Below, piece after piece: positions 1 to 8,731 of a DNA stretch of 64,000 nt. The notes beneath the pieces were generated by a model, which saw nothing but the letters and a program-made list of their open reading frames with translations, was not told where the DNA came from and made no database searches. Source of the stretch: Variovorax jilinensis (lineage in GTDB: Bacteria > Pseudomonadota > Gammaproteobacteria > Burkholderiales > Burkholderiaceae_C); assembly GCF_030316885.1 (NCBI RefSeq), contig NZ_JASZYQ010000003.1, forward strand, positions 62,001 through 126,000. The letters are read 5' to 3'. Each line of letters begins with the position of its first letter. The stretch's first letter is position 1. A program made the position numbers and the translations under genes.

Positions 1-84
1 GCGGAATCGCAACCGGCCGAGCGCATGATGCCGGACGCATCCACCAAGGGTGCGTTGACCGCCCCGCGCAGCCAGCGGCCCTGA
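1..84 (+). CDS. C-terminal end of an unidentified protein (partial)
   Basis: An open frame enters the window at base 1 and stops at TGA 82-84, giving 27 residues ending in SQRP. It is short, polar and proline/alanine-rich, like a disordered C-terminus. The next gene starts 53 bases later on the same strand, so this is probably the tail of an upstream gene. The family cannot be recognised from so little, and a chance open frame is possible. Confidence 0.35.
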   Translation, partial: AESQPAERMMPDASTKGALTAPRSQRP

Positions 85-136
85 ACGACCGCGGCCCGCC
101 AGGGCTTTTTCGATTCGCTTTTCCAGGATTTCCGAT

Positions 137-850
137 TTGAACAACGTCAAGAGAATGGCGGCATGTGCCGTCCTGATCAGTGCCGGCGCTGCCGCCTGGG
201 CCCAGACTGCCGTGCTGGCGCCCCCTCAGAACGTGCTGCAACTGTCGGCCAACGCCACGGTCGAGGTCCAGCAGGATCTGCTGAGCATGACGCTCAACAC
301 CACGCGCGAGGCTGCCGACGCCGGCACCGTGCAGACCCAGCTGCGGACAGCACTCGACGCCGCACTGGCCGAAGCCCGCAAGAGCGCCCAGCCGGGCCAG
401 CTCGACGTGCGCACCGGCAATTTCAACCTCTCGCCGCGCTACAGCCGAGACGGCAAGATGACCGGATGGCGCGGCACCGCGGAGCTGGTGCTCGAAGGCC
501 GTGATTTCCCGCGCATCACGCAGACCGCGGCGCGCATCAGCACGCTGACGATCGCCAACGTCGGTTTCGGCCTGAGCCGAGAGCAGCAGTCCAAGACCGA
601 GACCGAGGCCCAGGCGGTCGCGATCGACAACTTCAGGCAGCGTGCCGACGAACTGGCCAGGCGCTTCGGCTTCAGCGGCTTCACGCTGCGCGAGGTGGCG
701 GTCAACGCCCATCTCGGCGGCCCGGTGCAGCCGCGCATGATGGCGATGGACGCCATGGCCAAGTCTTCGGCAGATGCGCCGCCGGTGCCGATCGAGGCCG
801 GCAAGGCCAACGTGGTCGTCAACGTCTCCGGCTCGGTGCAGCTGAAATAG
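137..850 (+). CDS. SIMPL domain-containing periplasmic protein (DUF541)
   Basis: A 237-residue exported protein of the SIMPL/DUF541 family, to which E. coli YggE belongs. No enzymatic activity is assigned; relatives are linked to oxidative-stress tolerance and periplasmic or outer-membrane assemblies. A signal peptide is visible (basic MNNVKR, then an alanine-rich core ending AWA-Q near residue 22). The mature part carries the family's ATVEVQQD start and a C-terminal strand region (NVVVNVSGSVQL). The TTG at 137 is preferred because AGGA lies at 125-128 and it supplies the basic n-region; an in-frame ATG at 155 would lose it. It converges on the next gene with only 9 bases between. Confidence 0.85.
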   Translation: MNNVKRMAACAVLISAGAAAWAQTAVLAPPQNVLQLSANATVEVQQDLLSMTLNTTREAADAGTVQTQLRTALDAALAEARKSAQPGQLDVRTGNFNLSPRYSRDGKMTGWRGTAELVLEGRDFPRITQTAARISTLTIANVGFGLSREQQSKTETEAQAVAIDNFRQRADELARRFGFSGFTLREVAVNAHLGGPVQPRMMAMDAMAKSSADAPPVPIEAGKANVVVNVSGSVQLK

Positions 851-859
851 GGCCTGGCG

Positions 860-1630
860 CTACTGCGCGGTCCAGCCGCCGTCGACCTGCCAGGCGACAC
901 CGCGCACCTGGTCGGCCGCCGGCGAGCACAGGAACACCGCGAGCCCGGCCAGTTGCTCGACCGTCGTGAATTGCAGCGAAGGCTGCTTTTCGCCGAGCAG
1001 TTCGTTCTGCGCCTGCAGCACCGAAATGCCTTCGCGCGCCGCGCGGTCGTCGATCTGCTTTTGCACAAGTGCGGTCAGCACCCAGCCGGGGCAGATCGCG
1101 TTGCTCGTGATGCCGGTGGTGGCGGTTTCCAGGGCCACGGACTTCGTGAAGCCCACGATGCCGTGCTTGGCGGCCACGTAGGCCGATTTCTGGGCCGAGG
1201 CGACCAGGCCGTGCGCGGATGCGATGTTGATGATGCGGCCCCAGTTGGCTTCGCGCATCGCGGGAACGGCGAGGCGCGTGGTGTGGAAGGCGCTGGTGAG
1301 GTTGATCGCGATCACGGCGTCCCAGCGCTCGGTCGGGAAGTCCTCGACCTTGGCGACGTGCTGGATGCCGGCGTTGTTGACCAGCACGTCGATGCGGCCG
1401 AAGCGCTCGGCCGCGAACCTCATCATGTCCTCGATCTCGGCGGGCTTGCTCATGTCGGCCCCGTGATGTTCGACCGCGACGCCGAGTGCCTCGACCTCGG
1501 CCTTGGCCGCGCCGGCGTCGCCGAATCCGTTGAGGACGAGGTTGGCACCCTGGGCGGCCAGTGCCTTCGCGATGCCGAGCCCGATGCCGCTGGTGGACCC
1601 CGTGACGAGGGCGGATTTGCCTTTGAGCAT
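860..1630 (-). CDS. bdhA: 3-hydroxybutyrate dehydrogenase (SDR family)
   Basis: A 256-residue classical short-chain dehydrogenase that interconverts D-3-hydroxybutyrate and acetoacetate with NAD, the step that returns polyhydroxybutyrate monomers to central metabolism. It shows the cofactor motif TGSTSGIG (residues 10-17), NNAG (85-88) and the catalytic set N110, S138, Y151, K155. The closing VRGVAWQVDGGW is typical of bacterial 3-hydroxybutyrate dehydrogenases. The start is the ATG at 1630, after GGAG, rather than the longer frame beginning at 1726, whose extra residues are not SDR-like. PhaR at 8732 fits a PHB-storing host. A related SDR specificity is possible but less likely. Confidence 0.9.
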   Translation of the reverse strand: MLKGKSALVTGSTSGIGLGIAKALAAQGANLVLNGFGDAGAAKAEVEALGVAVEHHGADMSKPAEIEDMMRFAAERFGRIDVLVNNAGIQHVAKVEDFPTERWDAVIAINLTSAFHTTRLAVPAMREANWGRIINIASAHGLVASAQKSAYVAAKHGIVGFTKSVALETATTGITSNAICPGWVLTALVQKQIDDRAAREGISVLQAQNELLGEKQPSLQFTTVEQLAGLAVFLCSPAADQVRGVAWQVDGGWTAQ

Positions 1631-1740
1631 GATGTGACTATCTCCGAATGAATTAGGATGCTGCGAGCCGATTATCTTCACCGCGAACCCGCCTGTTTCC
1701 CCATGACCGAGACCGTCCTTCCTCACGTTGCGCGTGATGC

Positions 1741-4026
1741 TTGCCGGTCCGCCGGGCGGCGCTCGCCGCGCTGGCGGAAGCAGCCGTGAAGCGCGAACAG
1801 TCCAACCTCCACGTGCCCGCGCCGTCCGAGTCGCTGGTGGTCGACTATCCCTTGTCGGCCGCCACCACCGAGCGCACGCCCGTGATGGAGAACATGCTCG
1901 CGCGGGCCCGTGCCTTCGCCGAGCCCCTGATCGCCGACGAGATGCTCGACACGGGCGAGAACACGCTCGCGCATGCCGATGCGGTGTCGGCCATCGTGCG
2001 CGCCATGGGCGGCTCCGAGGCCATGCAGGCGGCCAGCTACCTGGTCTATTCGTGCCAGCACCTGAACCGGCCGCAGGAGGTGATTGCCAAGGTCTTCGGC
2101 GAGAACTTCGCCGCGCTCGCGGTCGAGACCACCAAGCTGGTCCACGTGCAGAAGCAGGCCCGCTCGGCCACCGCCAGCGTGCACGCCGATGGCGCCGGCA
2201 CCCAGCAGACCGAAAACGTGCGCAAGATGCTGCTCGCGTTCTCGCGCGACCTGCGCGTCGTGATGCTGCGGCTTGCCTCGAGGCTCCAGACCCTGCGCTA
2301 CGCCGCCGCCAGCAAGCGCCCTCTGCCCGAGAACGTGGCGCGCGAATCGCTGCAGGTGTTCGCGCCGCTGGCCAACCGGCTCGGCATCTGGCAGGTCAAG
2401 TGGGAGATCGAGGACCTCTCTTTCCGCTTCCTCGAACCCGAGACCTACAAGCTCATCGCCCGGCTGCTCGACGAGAAGCGCATCGAGCGCGAAGGCTACG
2501 TCGAGCAGCTGCGCACCCGGCTCGAACGCGAGCTCGCCGCCGAAGGCATCAAGGCCACGGTGCAGGGTCGGCCCAAGAACATCTACAGCATCGTCAAGAA
2601 GATGCGCGGCAAGTCGCTCGACTTCGCGCAGGTCTTCGACATCATGGCGCTGCGCGTCGTGGTGGCCGACGTCAAGGACTGCTACGCGGCGCTGGCCTGG
2701 GTGCATTCGCACTTCCAGCCGATCGACGAGGAATTCGACGACTACATCGCGCGGCCCAAGCCCAACGGCTACCAGTCGCTGCACACCGTGGTGCGCAGCG
2801 TGGTCGACGGCCAGGTCGGCAAGCCGATCGAGATCCAGATCCGCACCGAGGAGATGCACGACCATGCCGAGCACGGCGTGGCCGCGCACTGGGCCTACAA
2901 GGAGGCCGGCCACAAGGGCTACGCAGGCGTCTGGGCCAGCGGCGAATACGACGCCAAGATCGCGGTGCTGCGCCAGCTGCTGGCGTGGGAGCGCGACCTG
3001 CTGGGCGGCCAGCGCGGGCAGGGCCTGTTCGACGACCGCATCTACGTGCTCACGCCCGACGCGGCGATCGTCGAGCTGCCGCAGGGCGCGACCGCGGTCG
3101 ACTTCGCCTACACGGTGCACACCAGCCTCGGTCACCGCTGTCGCGGCGCGCGCGTGGACGGCGCCATGGTGCCGCTCAACACCCCGCTGCAGAACGGCCA
3201 GACGGTCGAGATCATGGCGGCCAAGGAAGGCGGACCGTCGCGCGACTGGCTCAACGCCGATCTCGGCTATCTCGCGAGCCACCGTGCGCGCGCCAAGGTG
3301 CGCGCCTGGTTCAACGCCCAGATCACGCACGAGACCGTGGCGCGCGGCCGCGAAGCGGTCGAGAAGCTGCTGCAGCGCGAGGGCAAGACGGCGCTCAAGC
3401 TCGACGACCTGGCGTCGCAGCTCGGCTTCAAGTCGGCCGACCACCTGTTCGAGGTGGTGGGCAAGGACGAGTTCTCGCTGCGCAACATCGAGATGCTGCT
3501 GCGTCCGCCCGAGCCGGTGCCGGGCCCCGACGACGGCGTCATCATCAAGAAGTCGCGCGGCAGCGAGCAGGCCGGCCGAGGTGGCGTGCTGGTGGTGGGC
3601 GTGTCGTCGCTCATGACGCAGCTGGCCAAGTGCTGCAAGCCGGCGCCGCCCGATGCGATCCGCGGCTTCGTCACCAAGGGCCACGGCGTCAGCGTGCACC
3701 GCGCGGACTGCAGCAACTTTCGCACGATGTCGGCGCAGAACGCCGAACGCGTCATCGACGTCGAATGGGGCGCACCGAAGGCCGATGCGGGCTCGGTCTA
3801 TGCGGTCGACGTGGCTGTGGAGGCCGCGGACCGTCAAGGCCTGCTGCGCGACATCTCGGACGTCTTCACGCGCGAGAAGATGAACGTGATCGGCGTGCAG
3901 ACCCAGTCCGTCAAGGGAACGGCGTGGATGACCTTCACGGTCGAGATCGCCGACGCCACGCGCCTCAAGCAGGTGCTCGCGATCGTTGCGGCGGTGGCCG
4001 GTGTGCGTTCTGCACGACGCCGCTGA
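1741..4026 (+). CDS. relA: RelA-type (p)ppGpp synthetase
   Basis: Cytoplasmic RelA/SpoT homologue that makes (p)ppGpp from ATP and GTP/GDP on ribosomes carrying uncharged tRNA. In order: a degenerate HD domain (about 60-190, without the H-HD metal-binding pattern), the synthetase domain (about 250-390) with EFDDYIARPKPNGYQS at 331-346, a TGS domain (about 435-500), a zinc-finger-like segment with KCCKP, and a C-terminal ACT domain. The EFDD signature marks RelA rather than bifunctional SpoT, and loss of HD residues predicts no hydrolase activity. The start is unsettled: TTG 1741 has no clear ribosome site, GTG 1786 follows GGAAG, and ATG 1885 is also in frame. tRNA-Val follows after 49 bases. 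Confidence 0.93.
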   Translation: MPVRRAALAALAEAAVKREQSNLHVPAPSESLVVDYPLSAATTERTPVMENMLARARAFAEPLIADEMLDTGENTLAHADAVSAIVRAMGGSEAMQAASYLVYSCQHLNRPQEVIAKVFGENFAALAVETTKLVHVQKQARSATASVHADGAGTQQTENVRKMLLAFSRDLRVVMLRLASRLQTLRYAAASKRPLPENVARESLQVFAPLANRLGIWQVKWEIEDLSFRFLEPETYKLIARLLDEKRIEREGYVEQLRTRLERELAAEGIKATVQGRPKNIYSIVKKMRGKSLDFAQVFDIMALRVVVADVKDCYAALAWVHSHFQPIDEEFDDYIARPKPNGYQSLHTVVRSVVDGQVGKPIEIQIRTEEMHDHAEHGVAAHWAYKEAGHKGYAGVWASGEYDAKIAVLRQLLAWERDLLGGQRGQGLFDDRIYVLTPDAAIVELPQGATAVDFAYTVHTSLGHRCRGARVDGAMVPLNTPLQNGQTVEIMAAKEGGPSRDWLNADLGYLASHRARAKVRAWFNAQITHETVARGREAVEKLLQREGKTALKLDDLASQLGFKSADHLFEVVGKDEFSLRNIEMLLRPPEPVPGPDDGVIIKKSRGSEQAGRGGVLVVGVSSLMTQLAKCCKPAPPDAIRGFVTKGHGVSVHRADCSNFRTMSAQNAERVIDVEWGAPKADAGSVYAVDVAVEAADRQGLLRDISDVFTREKMNVIGVQTQSVKGTAWMTFTVEIADATRLKQVLAIVAAVAGVRSARRR

Positions 4027-4044
4027 AAAAGGGCGCTCGCAGCC

Positions 4045-4053
4045 TGCTATACT
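4045..4053 (+). promoter_or_regulatory. Extended -10 promoter element of tRNA-Val
   Basis: TGCTATACT, an extended -10 (TGn plus TATACT), ends 22 bases before the mature tRNA 5' end. No convincing -35 is visible at normal spacing. The same nine bases precede rpsB at 20756. Confidence 0.55.
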
Positions 4054-4075
4054 TCGGCCTCTCGAATACAACCTC

Positions 4076-4152
4076 AGGCGCGTAGCTCAGCTGGTTAGAG
4101 CACCACCTTGACATGGTGGGGGTCGTTGGTTCGAGTCCAATCGCGCCTACCA
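4076..4152 (+). tRNA. tRNA-Val (anticodon GAC)
   Basis: A 77-base cloverleaf. The acceptor arms AGGCGCG and CGCGCCT pair perfectly, with discriminator A4149 and encoded CCA. The D-arm has AGCTCAGCTGGTTAGAGC, the anticodon arm CCACC-TTGACAT-GGTGG reads GAC (valine, GUC/GUU), and the T-arm has GGTTCGAGTCC. Confidence 0.97.
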
Positions 4153-4162
4153 GATTTTCCCT

Positions 4163-4218
4163 CCGAGAGTGACCAGCTCTCGGACCTTCGGGAACATCGA
4201 CATGGAGATCAGATCTCC
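4163..4218 (+). other. Two hairpins in the tRNA-Val trailer
   Basis: Between the tRNA 3' end and the terminator lie two clear inverted repeats: CCGAGAG/CTCTCGG (4163-4169 with 4177-4183, 7-base loop) and GGAGATC/GATCTCC (4204-4210 with 4212-4218). With the terminator stem they make a trailer of roughly 100 bases with three consecutive hairpins, which could be processed into a stable small RNA. No known RNA family is recognised. Confidence 0.4.
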
Positions 4219-4223
4219 TGAAC

Positions 4224-4257
4224 AGCCTGAACTGACGTCGTCAGTTCAGGCTTTTTT
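4224..4257 (+). terminator. Rho-independent terminator after tRNA-Val
   Basis: AGCCTGAACTGACG (4224-4237) and CGTCAGTTCAGGCT (4239-4252) are exact reverse complements around one T, followed by a run of T at 4252-4257. In practice the stem would open a few pairs to form a loop. It insulates the relA/tRNA region from the opposed LysR gene. Confidence 0.9.
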
Positions 4258-4284
4258 CATTTGTGCACTGAAGCGCGCCGCGAT

Positions 4285-5199
4285 TCAGAGGCGGTCGGCG
4301 CCGACACAACGCCGAAGCACCGATCGCAGCCATCGGTTGCCTGCATCGTTGTCGTTGTCAGCGTGCCAGTACAGATAGCCGTCCAGCGACGAGAAGGGGG
4401 CAGGCACGGGCAGGATCTGGTTGTCGAACTGCCGGTTGACCCCATGCGCGTGGCTCTCGGGCATCGTGAGGATCAGGTCGGTCAGCGATACGGCATGGCA
4501 GGCCGCCGAGAAGTGCTGGCAGCGCAGCGTCACATGCCGATCCAGGCCCAGGCGCCGCAGTTCCGCGTCCTCGAAGCCGGGCCCGCGGGGGCGTGAGGTC
4601 ACGAGCACATGGCGTTGTGCCAGATAGGTCTGCAGGTCGATGCTGCCGCGGATCGCCGGATGCCCGTTGCGGGCGACCACCACCATGCGGTCCCTGATGA
4701 TGTGCGCGAACCTGATGTTCTCCGACATCGGCAGCAGCACGTCGATTGCCAGATCCATCGTGCCGCTGGACAGCCCGGCCTCGAGGGTGCGCCGGCGATA
4801 CGGGATGCTCGACAACCGCGCGTCTGGCGCCTCCTGCGCGACCGTGCACATGAGCACAGGCATCACGGTCGAATCCATGAGGTCGGGCAGGCCGATGACG
4901 AAGTGCTTGCGCGACGAGGAGGGGTCGAAATCCCGGGCATCGCTGAGCAGGCCGCCGAGCGAGCGCAGCGATTCGCGCAGCGGGCCGATCACGCGCAGGG
5001 TCAGCGCCGTCGGCACCATCCGGTGGCCCTGCAGCTCGAACAGGGGGTCGTTGAACAGGTCGCGCAGCCGGCGCAGGGCATGGCTGATGGTCGGCTGCGT
5101 CAGATGCAGTTTCTCGGCAGCCAGCGTGATGCCGCCTTCGGTATAGATGGCATCGAGCACGACGAGAAGGTTGAGATCGACTCTCGACAGGGGCAGCAT
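4285..5199 (-). CDS. LysR-family transcriptional regulator
   Basis: A 304-residue LysR-type regulator. The N-terminal winged helix-turn-helix is clear (VDLNLLVVLDAI near residue 7, then LAAEKLHLTQPTISHALRRL), and a periplasmic-binding-protein-like effector domain follows from about residue 90. The LNLL...TQPTISHAL style resembles the NodD/NahR/nitroaromatic branch. The ATG at 5199 gives the normal LysR N-terminus; the 18 extra upstream residues are not family-like. It is divergent from the acyl-CoA dehydrogenase at 5413, with 213 bases between, so that gene is its likely target and an acyl-CoA or aromatic compound a plausible effector. Effector and target are inference. Confidence 0.92.
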   Translation of the reverse strand: MLPLSRVDLNLLVVLDAIYTEGGITLAAEKLHLTQPTISHALRRLRDLFNDPLFELQGHRMVPTALTLRVIGPLRESLRSLGGLLSDARDFDPSSSRKHFVIGLPDLMDSTVMPVLMCTVAQEAPDARLSSIPYRRRTLEAGLSSGTMDLAIDVLLPMSENIRFAHIIRDRMVVVARNGHPAIRGSIDLQTYLAQRHVLVTSRPRGPGFEDAELRRLGLDRHVTLRCQHFSAACHAVSLTDLILTMPESHAHGVNRQFDNQILPVPAPFSSLDGYLYWHADNDNDAGNRWLRSVLRRCVGADRL

Positions 5200-5412
5200 G
5201 ACCGCTTCATTATGGGTTGCCCGTTGCCACGCCTCCCGGCGCGCTGCCTGCATCGACGGCCGTCATGTTCCGCATGCAGACTGTTCATGCAAGAGGCGCC
5301 CGCCACGCTTGGGAATTGGGCACCATTCGGACTGCGGCGAGCGTTGGGCTGCGCCGCATCGACGCGTCGGATGCCTGCCCTCCCGGCAGGCGCCGCCTGA
5401 AACGGAGACACC

Positions 5413-6654
5413 ATGGATTTCGAGTACAGCCCCCGCGTGCGGGAATTGAGCCAGCGCCTGCAGTCCTTCATGGACGAGCACATCTATCCCAACGAGAAGC
5501 GCCATGCCGAAGAGGCGCATCGATCCTTCCTCGATGCCTCGGGCGGTGGCGGCCGATACACGGGCCTGCCGCTGCTGGAAGAACTCAAGCCCAAGGCGCG
5601 CGCCGCCGGCCTGTGGAACCTGTTCCTGCCGGGCGAGGAACACGGTGCGGGCCTGACGAACCTCGAGTACGCGCCGCTCTGCGAGATCATGGGCCGGCGC
5701 TACTGGAGCGCGGAGGCCTTCAACTGCAGCGCCCCCGATACCGGCAACACCGAGGTGATCGAGCGCTACGGCTCGCCCGAGCAGAAGGCGCGCTGGCTCC
5801 AGCCCCTGCTGGAGGGCGAGATCCGCTCGGCCTTCGCGATGACCGAGCCTGCCGTGGCCTCCTCGGACGCCACCAACATCAGCACGCGCATCGAACGCCA
5901 GGGCGACGAATATGTCATCAACGGACGCAAGTGGTACATCACCGGGGCCATGAACGAGCGCTGCAAGCTCTTCATCCTGATGGGCAAGAGCGACCCACAG
6001 AACCCGGACCGCCATCGCCAGCAATCGATGATCATCGTGCCGGCCGATACGCCCGGCATCACGGTGGTTCGCGACATGGCGCTGGTCAATCACTACGACG
6101 CGCCGTTCGGCCATCCGGAGGTGAGCTTCGACAACGTGCGGGTACCCGCGGGCAACATCCTGCTGGGGGAAGGCCGCGGCTTCGAGATCGCTCAGGGACG
6201 GCTGGGCCCGGGACGCATCCATCACTGCATGCGCATGATCGGCATGGCCGAGTCGGCGCTCGAGATGATGTGCGAGCGCGCCGTTTCGCGCGTGGCCTTC
6301 GGCAAGCCGCTGGCGGAGCAGGGTGTATGGCGCGAGCGCATCGCCCGGGCGCGCATGCTCATCGACCAGGCGCGCTGGATGGTGCTTCACGCCGCCTGGC
6401 GAATGGACACCGTGGGCAACAAGGTGGCGGCCAAGGAGATCGCGATGATCAAGGTCATCGCCCCGAACAACTGCATCCAGGTCATCGACGACGCGATGCA
6501 GGCCTTCGGCGCGATGGGCCTGAGCCAGGACACGCACCTGGTCAGCTTCTGGGCCTATGCGCGCCACCTGCGGGTGGCCGATGGCCCCGACGAGGTCCAC
6601 CGCAACGCGGTCGCCAAGCAGGAGTTGGGGCGCTATCGGCCCAAGGCCGGTTGA
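5413..6654 (+). CDS. Acyl-CoA dehydrogenase, ACAD11-like
   Basis: A 413-residue FAD-dependent acyl-CoA dehydrogenase that would introduce an alpha-beta double bond and pass electrons to ETF. Visible family signatures are [17 protein letters not shown] (flavin/substrate contact), [31 protein letters not shown] and the C-terminal [22 protein letters not shown] with an N-terminal MDFEYS marks the ACAD10/11-like branch, shared with the paralogue at 50085. A GGAG precedes the ATG. It stands alone under the divergent LysR gene, and unlike its paralogue it has no kinase partner. The substrate is unknown. Confidence 0.9.
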   Translation: MDFEYSPRVRELSQRLQSFMDEHIYPNEKRHAEEAHRSFLDASGGGGRYTGLPLLEELKPKARAAGLWNLFLPGEEHGAGLTNLEYAPLCEIMGRRYWSAEAFNCSAPDTGNTEVIERYGSPEQKARWLQPLLEGEIRSAFAMTEPAVASSDATNISTRIERQGDEYVINGRKWYITGAMNERCKLFILMGKSDPQNPDRHRQQSMIIVPADTPGITVVRDMALVNHYDAPFGHPEVSFDNVRVPAGNILLGEGRGFEIAQGRLGPGRIHHCMRMIGMAESALEMMCERAVSRVAFGKPLAEQGVWRERIARARMLIDQARWMVLHAAWRMDTVGNKVAAKEIAMIKVIAPNNCIQVIDDAMQAFGAMGLSQDTHLVSFWAYARHLRVADGPDEVHRNAVAKQELGRYRPKAG

Positions 6655-6670
6655 ATGCTCGCGCTGCGTC

Positions 6671-8014
6671 TCAGGTCACGCCCTGCGCCAGCATCGCGTC
6701 CGCCACCTTGACGAAGCCAGCGACGTTGGCGCCGTCGACATAGCTCACGGTGCCGTCCTCGCGCAGGCCGTGGTGCAGGCAGTTGTCGTGGATGTTGCGC
6801 ATGATGGCGCGCAGGCGGGTGTCGACCTCTTCGCGCGACCAGGAGATGCGCATCGCGTTCTGGCTCATCTCGAGGCCCGACGTGGCGACGCCGCCGGCAT
6901 TGCTGGCCTTGCCGGGCGCGAACAGCACGCCGTTGTGCTCGAAGCACGCCATGGCCTCCATGGTCGATGGCATGTTGGCGCCCTCGGCGACGCAGATCAC
7001 GCCGTTCTTCACGAGCAGGGCTGCGTCCTCGCGCCCCAGCTCGTTCTGGGTCGCGCAGGGCAGGGCGACGTCGACCGGCACGTGCCACGGCGTGCGCCCC
7101 GCGATGAACTCGGCGCCGACCCGGCTGGCGTAGTCGCCCACGCGGCCGTACGACTTGTTCTTCACCTCCATCAGTTGAGCGAGCTTGGCCGGCGTGAAGC
7201 CGGCGTCGTCGACGACGGTGCCGCTGGAGTCGGAGACGGTCACGACCCGGGCGCCGAGCGCCATCGCCTTCTCGACTGCGTATTGGGCGACGTTGCCCGA
7301 ACCCGAGATGCCGACGCGCAGGCCCTCGAAGCTCATGTTCCTGCGTCGCAGCATCTCCTCGGCGAAGTAGACCGTGCCGTAGCCCGTGGCTTCGGGCCGC
7401 ACCAGCGAGCCTCCGAAGCTCAGGCCCTTGCCCGTGAAGACGCAATCGGCGCGGTTGGACAGCTTCTTCATCATCCCGGCCATGAAGCCGATCTCGCGCG
7501 CGCCGACCCCGATGTCGCCGGCCGGCACGTCGCGCTCGGCCCCGATGTGGCGATGCAGTTCGGTCACGAAGGCCTGGCAGAAACGCATGATCTCGCCGGG
7601 GCTGCGTCCCTTGGGATCGAAATCGGAGCCGCCCTTGCCGCCGCCCATCGGCAGCGTGGTGAGCGCGTTCTTGAGCGTCTGCTCGAAGGCCAGGAACTTG
7701 AGGATCGAGAGGTCGACCGTGGGATGAAAGCGCAGGCCGCCCTTGTAGGGGCCGATGGCCGAGCTGTGCTGGACGCGGAAGCCGCGATTGACGTGGACCC
7801 TGCCGCCGTCGTCGACCCACGAGACCCGGAAGATGATGATTCGTTCGGGCTCGATCAGGCGCTCGAGCAGGCCATGCTCGGCGTACGCGGGGTGCCGTTC
7901 GATGTAGGGCCACAGGCTCTTCATCACTTCGGCGATGGCCTGGAGGTATTCGGGCTGGGCGGGGTTGCGCGCCTGGACGCGGCTCAGGAAGTCTGCGAGT
8001 GTCTTGGTTGTCAT
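6671..8014 (-). CDS. gdhA: NADP-type glutamate dehydrogenase
   Basis: A 447-residue enzyme, the same length as E. coli GdhA, that makes glutamate from 2-oxoglutarate and ammonium with NADPH. Visible are the substrate-binding GPYKGGLRFHP (88-98, K91), the active-site LPMGGGKGGSDFDPKG with K127, and the nucleotide-binding GISGSGNVAQYA. The ATG at 8014 (MTTKTLADFL) matches the family; the open frame continues upstream to 8125, but those residues are not homologous. It converges on the acyl-CoA dehydrogenase with 16 bases between and no visible terminator. On the upstream side it is divergent from the small zinc-ribbon-like gene. Confidence 0.96.
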   Translation of the reverse strand: MTTKTLADFLSRVQARNPAQPEYLQAIAEVMKSLWPYIERHPAYAEHGLLERLIEPERIIIFRVSWVDDGGRVHVNRGFRVQHSSAIGPYKGGLRFHPTVDLSILKFLAFEQTLKNALTTLPMGGGKGGSDFDPKGRSPGEIMRFCQAFVTELHRHIGAERDVPAGDIGVGAREIGFMAGMMKKLSNRADCVFTGKGLSFGGSLVRPEATGYGTVYFAEEMLRRRNMSFEGLRVGISGSGNVAQYAVEKAMALGARVVTVSDSSGTVVDDAGFTPAKLAQLMEVKNKSYGRVGDYASRVGAEFIAGRTPWHVPVDVALPCATQNELGREDAALLVKNGVICVAEGANMPSTMEAMACFEHNGVLFAPGKASNAGGVATSGLEMSQNAMRISWSREEVDTRLRAIMRNIHDNCLHHGLREDGTVSYVDGANVAGFVKVADAMLAQGVT

Positions 8015-8248
8015 CTTTGGAATGGGCTGGCCGGCCGCGTGCCGGCCGGGAAGCCGGCCATTGTCTGCGGCGATGGCGAGGGCGCCCGCGCGAAAAGGTC
8101 GGCCGACATGGGGGATTGTTCGCAAGCGGCGTGCTTGCCCACAGGAAATATGGCGTTCGGGCGACTGGCGATCGCGTCTTCAGATGTGGTAACTTGACCT
8201 TTCCGTCACGTTTCAAGCATCCGAATCAGGGAACAAAACAGGGAACCG

Positions 8249-8617
8249 ATGAGCACGCCCGAGGCCGAAATCGATTCATCGCAGGAAGAGCTTCGCATCG
8301 CTGCCCTGGTGCGGCAGGCGCCGCTCGAGTTCGCACGCGTGGTCTACGGCCTGAACGATCGGGCCAACGGCCGTGCCGGCACGATGGCGGCCGAGGACGT
8401 GGCGCGCACCGTGCGCCAGGGGGTGCCGGTCACGCGCGAGCGGGCCGAGCAGCGCGCCCGCGGCTATCTGCCGCTGGCCGGCCACGAGCATTGCCCGCGC
8501 TGCTGGGTCTTCAACGGGATCAAGAGCCCGTTGCAGTACAGGCCCGTGACCGACGAACGGCCCGAGTCCGGGGCCTGCAAGGTCTGCGGCGCCGAGTACG
8601 CAACCACGCTCGACTGA
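8249..8617 (+). CDS. Hypothetical small protein with two CxxC pairs
   Basis: A 122-residue protein I cannot assign to a family. The first 75 residues are charged and helical (RIAALVRQAPLEFARVVYGL, then arginine-rich). The C-terminal 45 residues hold HCPRCW (about 80-85) and CKVCG (about 109-113), spaced like a small zinc ribbon. The length, codon usage like its neighbours and the cysteine pattern support a real gene. It precedes phaR by 114 bases on the same strand. A nucleic-acid or protein-binding role is only a guess. Confidence 0.75.
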   Translation: MSTPEAEIDSSQEELRIAALVRQAPLEFARVVYGLNDRANGRAGTMAAEDVARTVRQGVPVTRERAEQRARGYLPLAGHEHCPRCWVFNGIKSPLQYRPVTDERPESGACKVCGAEYATTLD

Positions 8618-8731
8618 GCACGCCTGAGGTCGGGAAATGCCGGTCAGGGTAAACCTTGGCGCGGTGCAACATGGGCGCTCCCTAGAATTGCTCGCCCATC
8701 GCAGCAGCCGTCCAACCTGAAGGAGTTTCCA

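Noticed and set aside
1723..4071. 782-codon open frame antisense to relA
   Set aside because: Composition is dominated by R, A, H, D and L and repeats the complement of relA codons. High GC at third positions opens long antisense frames; no ribosome site or family motif.
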